From SCGC-AAA076-P13 sp965656035 (GTDB taxonomy: Bacteria > Pseudomonadota > Gammaproteobacteria > Magnimaribacterales > D2472): DNA of 17,806 bases. Below, piece after piece: positions 13,385 to 17,806 of this stretch. Below the pieces are notes generated by a model. That model was not told where the DNA came from. It was given only the letters and a program-made list of their open reading frames with translations, and did no database searches. The position numbers and the translations under genes were made by a program. Each line of letters opens with the position of its first letter. The stretch's first letter is position 1. Location of the stretch: NCBI GenBank assembly GCA_965656035.1, contig CBFHIO010000014.1:1-17806 (forward strand). Reading direction: 5' to 3'.

Positions 13385-16156
13385 ATGACAACTAATTACA
13401 GGGATTCGCTTAACCTTCCTGAAACCGAGTTATCGATGAAAGCTGGTCTTCCAAAAAAAGAACCAGAAATAATTGAGTTTTGGAATAATATTGATATCTA
13501 TAAAAAGATAAGAGAGCTTCATAAGAATAATGAAACTTTTATCTTGCACGATGGTCCTCCATATGCCAATGGATCTATTCATCTCGGACATTCTGTTAAC
13601 AAAATATTAAAAGATATAACCATTAAATCAAAAACATTTCTTGGTAAAAATGCCCCATATGTGCCAGGTTGGGATTGTCACGGACTTCCAATCGAGCTGA
13701 ATATCGAAAAAAAACATGGAAAGAGAAGTGAACTAGTTCAGGATAAAAAAAGCTTTCAAGAAGCCTGTAAAGAATATGCATTAACTCAAATTGAGAATCA
13801 AAAAAAAGACTTTATTAGGCTTGGGGTATTAGGAGAATGGGACAATCCATACAAAAGCCTAGACCCAACTTTTGAAGCCGATGCTATAAGAGCGTTAGGA
13901 AAAATATATGAAGCTGGCCATCTTCAAAAAGGAGAGAAACCAGTTCACTGGTGCCAAGACTGTGGGTCTGCTTTGGCTGAGGCTGAAGTTGAATATCAAG
14001 ACAAAGTTTCAAAATCTATAGATGTTGCCTTTAAAGTAGATCAAGAAAGTATCGAGCATGTTAATACAGTTTTTGGTTTCTCTGAAAATGCATCTATCTC
14101 AGTAATTATATGGACAACTACACCATGGACAATACCTTCAAATGTGGCTGTTTGTATAAATCCAGATTTAGATTATGCGCTTATTAAAGTTGATGATTCA
14201 TATCATATTATTGCAGAACTTATGATTGAATCGTGTGCTAAAAGATGGGATAAAGAGATAAAAAAAATTTCAACTGTGGCGGGGTGTGAGTTAAAAGATA
14301 TTAAATTAAACCATCCATTTTTAGATAGACATTCAGAACTTCTTCATGCTGAACATGTTACAACCGATGCAGGAACAGGTTGTGTTCATACAGCTCCAGC
14401 TCATGGTATGGATGATTTTTTAATATGCAAAACAAATAATATTCAAACAATAAAGGCTCTTGATAATAATGCATTGTTTAAACAAGAAATTGATTTTTTA
14501 GCAGGTCTACCACCACTAAAAGCAGACCCTCTTGTTGTACAAAAAATTGATGAAACAGGTGCATTGATTAATTGCGATGATTACCATCATTCTTATCCTC
14601 ATTGTTGGAGACATAAAACACCTTTAATTTTCACTTCCACACCACAATGGTTTATCTCAATGGACAAAGAGGGCTTGTTAAATGATGCTTTGGCAAGTGT
14701 GGGTGAGGTTAGTTGGGAGCCTTCATGGGGTCTTCAAAGAATTGAAAGCATGTTAACCGATCGGCCAGATTGGTGTATATCAAGACAAAGGAAATGGGGT
14801 ATTCCAATAACCCTATTAATTCATAAACATACAGGAGACATTCATCCAAATCAAAGTGAATTATTTAAAAAATTTGCTGATGTTATTGAAGAAAATGGAA
14901 TATCTTATTGGGATTCGTTGGATTTAAGTAAATTTATAGAGGATGCTGATTCATATACAAAAGTTCAAGATACCCTCGATGTTTGGTTTGATTCTGGCGT
15001 GACACATAGTACTGTTACAGAAAAACGATTTTCAGACAATGTTATTGCAGACCTTTATCTTGAGGGCTCAGACCAGCACAGAGGCTGGTTTCAATCATCC
15101 TTACTCACGAGCATTGCTATGAATGGACGCCCTCCATACAAAGCAGTTCTCACGCATGGTTTTGTTGTAGATGAAAATGGAAGAAAGCAATCAAAATCCC
15201 TTGGTAATGTTGTTTCACCTCAAAAAGTTTGGGACAACTTGGGCGCCGATATATTAAGGTTGTGGGTAGCTTCTACTGATTTTAGAAGTGAAATGGTTGC
15301 TTCCGATGAAATTTTAAAAAGAGTTTCAGACCAGTATAGAAGAATTAGAAATACCTTTAGGTTTATTCTTGGAAATTTAAATGATTTTACTGTGAATGAT
15401 AAGGTTGAACTCAAACAACAAGTTGAGCTTGATAAATGGATAATAACTCAAGTTCAAGACTTAGAAGATGATGTTATCAAACATTATGAATCATTCTCAT
15501 ACCATAATGTTGTTCAAAGAATTCATAATTTTTGTGTAAATGAACTGGGTGGTGTTTATTTAGATATCGTTAAAGATAGGTTATACACATGTAAGCAAGA
15601 CTCTGCTGCAAGAAAATCTTGTCAAACAAGTTTAGATTATGTTTTAAATGTTATGGTTAGGTTAATTGCTCCAATTTTATCATTCACTTCTGAAGAAATA
15701 TGGCAAACTCATAGCAGTCTTAAAAATCAAAATGAATCCATCTTTTTATCAGGATATATTCAAGATAAAAAAGAAGATGCTCAAAATATTACCAATAATG
15801 ATTGGGGCCGAATTTTTGAAATCAAAGATTTGGTCAATCAGTCAATTGAAAGCCTCAGAAATGAAAATAAGTTAAAAGGCTCTCTTGATGCTGGTGTTGT
15901 AATTACTGCAAATGAAAAGGATAAACTAATTTTAGACAAGCTTGGAGAGGAGCTTCATTTTGTTTTTATCTCTTCAAAAGCATCTGTTGAGTTAGGAAAA
16001 GATTTAAAAATAAAAATAGAACAAATTGACGAAGAAAAATGCTCTAGGTGCTGGCATAGAGACTCAAGTGTTGGTGGTAGCAAATCTCATCCTGAAATAT
16101 GTTTAAGGTGTGAGGAAAACATTGTCTCAACTGGAGAAATTAGATCTTTTGTTTAA
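13385..16156 (+). CDS. ileS: Isoleucyl-tRNA synthetase
   Basis: Class I aminoacyl-tRNA synthetase charging tRNA-Ile. The 923 residues compare with 938 in E. coli. Domains in order: N-terminal tail and catalytic core with PPYANGSIHLGH (HIGH motif at 66-69) and PGWDCHGLPIE; the CP1 editing domain with WTTTPWTIPSNVAV and GTGCVHTAPAHGMDDF; the rest of the core with LDVWFDSGVTHS and SDQHRGWFQSSL; the KMSKS loop as KQSKS (601-605); the anticodon-binding helices; and a C-terminal zinc finger with Cys886, Cys889, Cys906 and Cys909. The zinc finger marks the bacterial type common in gammaproteobacteria. The only oddity is Gln602 in the KMSKS methionine position. The stop codon lies inside the start of lspA. 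Confidence 0.98.
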   Translation: MTTNYRDSLNLPETELSMKAGLPKKEPEIIEFWNNIDIYKKIRELHKNNETFILHDGPPYANGSIHLGHSVNKILKDITIKSKTFLGKNAPYVPGWDCHGLPIELNIEKKHGKRSELVQDKKSFQEACKEYALTQIENQKKDFIRLGVLGEWDNPYKSLDPTFEADAIRALGKIYEAGHLQKGEKPVHWCQDCGSALAEAEVEYQDKVSKSIDVAFKVDQESIEHVNTVFGFSENASISVIIWTTTPWTIPSNVAVCINPDLDYALIKVDDSYHIIAELMIESCAKRWDKEIKKISTVAGCELKDIKLNHPFLDRHSELLHAEHVTTDAGTGCVHTAPAHGMDDFLICKTNNIQTIKALDNNALFKQEIDFLAGLPPLKADPLVVQKIDETGALINCDDYHHSYPHCWRHKTPLIFTSTPQWFISMDKEGLLNDALASVGEVSWEPSWGLQRIESMLTDRPDWCISRQRKWGIPITLLIHKHTGDIHPNQSELFKKFADVIEENGISYWDSLDLSKFIEDADSYTKVQDTLDVWFDSGVTHSTVTEKRFSDNVIADLYLEGSDQHRGWFQSSLLTSIAMNGRPPYKAVLTHGFVVDENGRKQSKSLGNVVSPQKVWDNLGADILRLWVASTDFRSEMVASDEILKRVSDQYRRIRNTFRFILGNLNDFTVNDKVELKQQVELDKWIITQVQDLEDDVIKHYESFSYHNVVQRIHNFCVNELGGVYLDIVKDRLYTCKQDSAARKSCQTSLDYVLNVMVRLIAPILSFTSEEIWQTHSSLKNQNESIFLSGYIQDKKEDAQNITNNDWGRIFEIKDLVNQSIESLRNENKLKGSLDAGVVITANEKDKLILDKLGEELHFVFISSKASVELGKDLKIKIEQIDEEKCSRCWHRDSSVGGSKSHPEICLRCEENIVSTGEIRSFV

Positions 16157-16613
16157 AAATAAATATTTTTTTTATATTTTAATTTTTATTGTTTTTGATT
16201 TATTCTCAAAGTACCTAGCGCTGAGTTATCTTAATCGGTTAACGCCGACTGAATTTATTCCCTTTATTGATTTCTACCTTACTTTTAACTCAGGTATTGC
16301 TTTTGGATTTCTCGACCTTGGTTCACGACTAATGTCGAGCCTGCTTACCTTTGTAGGAATTCTAATTGTTATATATATGTTGGTACTTTTAAAAAATGAG
16401 AGTGACAACACAAAAAAATTAGCCTTATCAATAATTATTGGAGGGGCGCTTGGAAATATATTAGATAGAATACCTGATGGGTATGTTACTGATTTTCTCC
16501 ATTTAAAAATTAATAATTTTTCATTTTTTATTTTTAACATTGCTGATGCATCCATTACTATTGGTGCAGTTCTTTTGATTTATTTGGAGCTATTCAAGAA
16601 AGATCATGCCTAG
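16122..16613 (+). CDS. lspA: Lipoprotein signal peptidase (signal peptidase II)
   Basis: Aspartyl protease of the inner membrane that removes signal peptides from lipidated prolipoproteins. Four hydrophobic helices are visible. Starting from TTG 16122 it has 163 residues (E. coli 164). Family blocks: FDLFSKYLAL in the first helix, FNSGIAFGFL, GGALGNILDRI, GYVTDFLHL and FNIADASI; the catalytic pair is Asp124 (VTDF) and Asp142 (NIAD). Two starts compete: GTG at 16110 gives 167 residues but its AAGG is only one base away, while TTG at 16122 has GAGGA at 16112-16116 with a five-base spacer and gives the usual length with S-Q after Met as in E. coli. I prefer TTG. It overlaps ileS by 35 bases and ispH by 8. 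Confidence 0.95.
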   Translation: MSQLEKLDLLFKNKYFFYILIFIVFDLFSKYLALSYLNRLTPTEFIPFIDFYLTFNSGIAFGFLDLGSRLMSSLLTFVGILIVIYMLVLLKNESDNTKKLALSIIIGGALGNILDRIPDGYVTDFLHLKINNFSFFIFNIADASITIGAVLLIYLELFKKDHA

Positions 16614-17553
16614 TAAAAGTAAAGAAATAAAGCTTGCTAACCCAAGAGGTTTTTGTGCTGGAGTTGATAGGGCTATCGATATAGTCAACAAGGCACTAGA
16701 AATCTATGGCAGTCCAGTATATGTAAAACATGAGGTTGTTCACAATAAATATGTTGTTGAAGATCTTAAAAATAGAGGTGCAATATTTGTAGAAGAGATT
16801 GATGAAATACCAGACAACTCTCTGGTTATTTTCAGTGCACATGGTGTTTCAGATCAAGTTGAAGAAACGACAAAATCTAGGAATCTTCAGTATTTTGATG
16901 CGACATGTCCGCTAGTAACAAAAGTGCACATGGAGGTTGTAAGACATGCTAGGTCAGAAAAAGATATTATTTTAATAGGTCACGAGGGACACCCTGAAGT
17001 TGAAGGAACTATGGGGAGACATGTCAATAAAGAATTAAGTAATATTTATTTAGTTCAGGATGAAAGTGAAGCTTATAAGATTAAGGTTAATCAACCAGAT
17101 AATTTAGCACTCGTTACTCAAACCACCCTAAGTGTTGATGATACAAAATCTATTATTGCAATATTGAAAGATAGATTTCCAAATATAAAAGTACCAAAAA
17201 AGGATGATATTTGTTATGCCACTCAAAACAGACAAGATGCGGTCAAGCAACTAGCTTTAGAGTCTGATTATATGATTGTTGTGGGCTCAAAAAATAGCTC
17301 TAATTCAAACAGATTAAAGGAGTTAGCAGAAAAATGTGGATGTAAGTCAGTTCTAATCGATGGTTTTGAGGATCTTAATTTGTCTGAATTAGATGGTTGT
17401 AACAAAATATCGATTACAGCTGGAGCATCTGCTCCTGAAGCAAGGGTTCAAGAAATTGCTAGGGAATTACAAAAATATACTGGAGCTTTAATTCATGAAA
17501 GCGGGGAAGATAAAGAAAATATCTTTTTTAAGCTACCTCCATTGTTAAGATAA
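16606..17553 (+). CDS. ispH: 4-hydroxy-3-methylbut-2-enyl diphosphate reductase (IspH/LytB)
   Basis: Last enzyme of the MEP pathway; an iron-sulfur protein that makes IPP and DMAPP, the isoprenoid units needed for undecaprenyl phosphate and quinones. The 315 residues match E. coli IspH (316) with an N-terminus five residues longer and a C-terminus correspondingly shorter. The three iron-sulfur cysteines are Cys17 (NPRGFCAGVDRAI), Cys101 (FDATCPLVTKVH) and Cys203 (DDICYATQNRQ). The substrate-site Glu131 lies in GHPEVEGT, and HEVVHN, SAHGVS, TQTTLSVDD and VVGSKNSSNSNRL are all present. The ATG lies 8 bases inside lspA, leaving no room for the fkpB gene found between them in E. coli. The ampD start follows the stop directly. 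Confidence 0.97.
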   Translation: MPSKSKEIKLANPRGFCAGVDRAIDIVNKALEIYGSPVYVKHEVVHNKYVVEDLKNRGAIFVEEIDEIPDNSLVIFSAHGVSDQVEETTKSRNLQYFDATCPLVTKVHMEVVRHARSEKDIILIGHEGHPEVEGTMGRHVNKELSNIYLVQDESEAYKIKVNQPDNLALVTQTTLSVDDTKSIIAILKDRFPNIKVPKKDDICYATQNRQDAVKQLALESDYMIVVGSKNSSNSNRLKELAEKCGCKSVLIDGFEDLNLSELDGCNKISITAGASAPEARVQEIARELQKYTGALIHESGEDKENIFFKLPPLLR

Positions 17554-17806
17554 ATGGAAATTAAAAATCATATTCTTCAAAATATTAAGTTTTTAAAATC
17601 TCCAAACTTTAATGAAAGACCAGCAAACACTGAAATCAATCTTTTAGTTATTCATTGCATAAGCCTTCCTCCAAAAAAATACAGTACTGATCATATTGAA
17701 AAATTCTTTATGAATGAGCTGGATTTTAAATTAGATGATTTTTATAAAAAAATAGATGGCTTAAAAGTTTCTTGTCACGTCTTAATAAAAAGAACTGGAG
17801 AAATAA
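17554..17806 (+). CDS. ampD: 1,6-anhydro-N-acetylmuramyl-L-alanine amidase AmpD, 3' end missing
   Basis: Cytoplasmic zinc amidase that cuts the peptide from anhydro-muropeptides during cell-wall recycling, and so controls inducers of beta-lactamase in some species. Only the first 84 codons are in the window; the frame is open to the edge. The N-terminus LKSPNFNERPANTEINLLVIH followed by CISLPPKKY, and later GLKVSCHVLIKRTGEI, line up with E. coli AmpD (VVHNISLPP and LRVSAHCLIRRDGEI). His34 is the first zinc ligand; the other two would lie downstream. The residue after it is Cys where E. coli has Asn. The ATG follows the ispH stop codon with no gap. Identification rests on this half only, but the two blocks are specific to the AmpD type. 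Confidence 0.88.
   Translation, partial: MEIKNHILQNIKFLKSPNFNERPANTEINLLVIHCISLPPKKYSTDHIEKFFMNELDFKLDDFYKKIDGLKVSCHVLIKRTGEI

Noticed and set aside
15666..15875. 69-codon + strand ORF in another frame within ileS
   Set aside because: Lies inside the anticodon-binding region of IleS, lacks a ribosome binding site and is rich in Lys/Ile as expected for a shifted frame.
1..17806. Mobile element, defence system, CRISPR array, toxin-antitoxin pair, tRNA or rRNA
   Set aside because: No transposase or integrase motifs, no regularly spaced repeats, no tRNA-like cloverleaf and no terminal inverted repeats were seen; nearly all bases belong to recognised housekeeping genes.

Overview
The window looks like a compact, AT-rich chromosome segment from a gammaproteobacterium. 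The proteins read as gammaproteobacterial housekeeping enzymes: SucA/SucB of the E. coli type, PdxB, NorM/MdtK-type MATE, AmpD, and the ribF-ileS-lspA-ispH order. Coding density is very high, neighbouring genes overlap by 4 to 35 bases, and codon use is strongly biased to A/T. This fits a streamlined marine lineage such as SAR86, but that placement is inference from style and composition, not a search. No phage, transposon, CRISPR array, tRNA or rRNA was seen.

Region 1 (1-6709, + strand) is a TCA-cycle operon: sucA (5' end cut by the window), sucB, lpd, sucC, sucD. It encodes the whole 2-oxoglutarate dehydrogenase complex with its own E3, followed by succinyl-CoA synthetase. The lpd/sucC and sucC/sucD junctions are 4-base ATGA overlaps, so translation is probably coupled. 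The product of the first complex, succinyl-CoA, is the substrate of the second.

Region 2 (6699-8063, - strand) is a MATE-family efflux pump that starts at TTG. Its 3' end overlaps the 3' end of sucD by 11 bases.

Region 3 (8125-9891, + strand) diverges from it and holds a hexapeptide-repeat acyltransferase and pdxB (pyridoxal phosphate synthesis), separated by 3 bases. The acyltransferase has no ATG, GTG or TTG at its natural N-terminus. A good ribosome binding site leads into ATT-ATT-ATC, and ATC at 8125 is the best-placed start, so this gene is easily annotated 96 residues too short.

Region 4 (9892-10492) is the least ordinary part: a 130-residue winged-helix-like protein of unknown role. 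In front of it is a near-perfect sigma-54-type -24/-12 element (TGGCAC-N5-TTGCA) followed by an AT-rich dyad over the predicted start of transcription.

Region 5 (10493-17806, + strand) is an uninterrupted cell-envelope and housekeeping run: msrB, murJ, ribF, ileS, lspA, ispH and the first 84 codons of ampD. MurJ, LspA and AmpD act in peptidoglycan and lipoprotein handling, and IspH supplies the isoprenoid units needed for the undecaprenyl carrier. RibF and IleS are general housekeeping. The fkpB gene that sits between lspA and ispH in E. coli is absent; those two genes overlap by 8 bases.

I did not find an undescribed multi-gene system. The most worthwhile leads are the non-canonical start of the acyltransferase and the small winged-helix gene with its unusual promoter.
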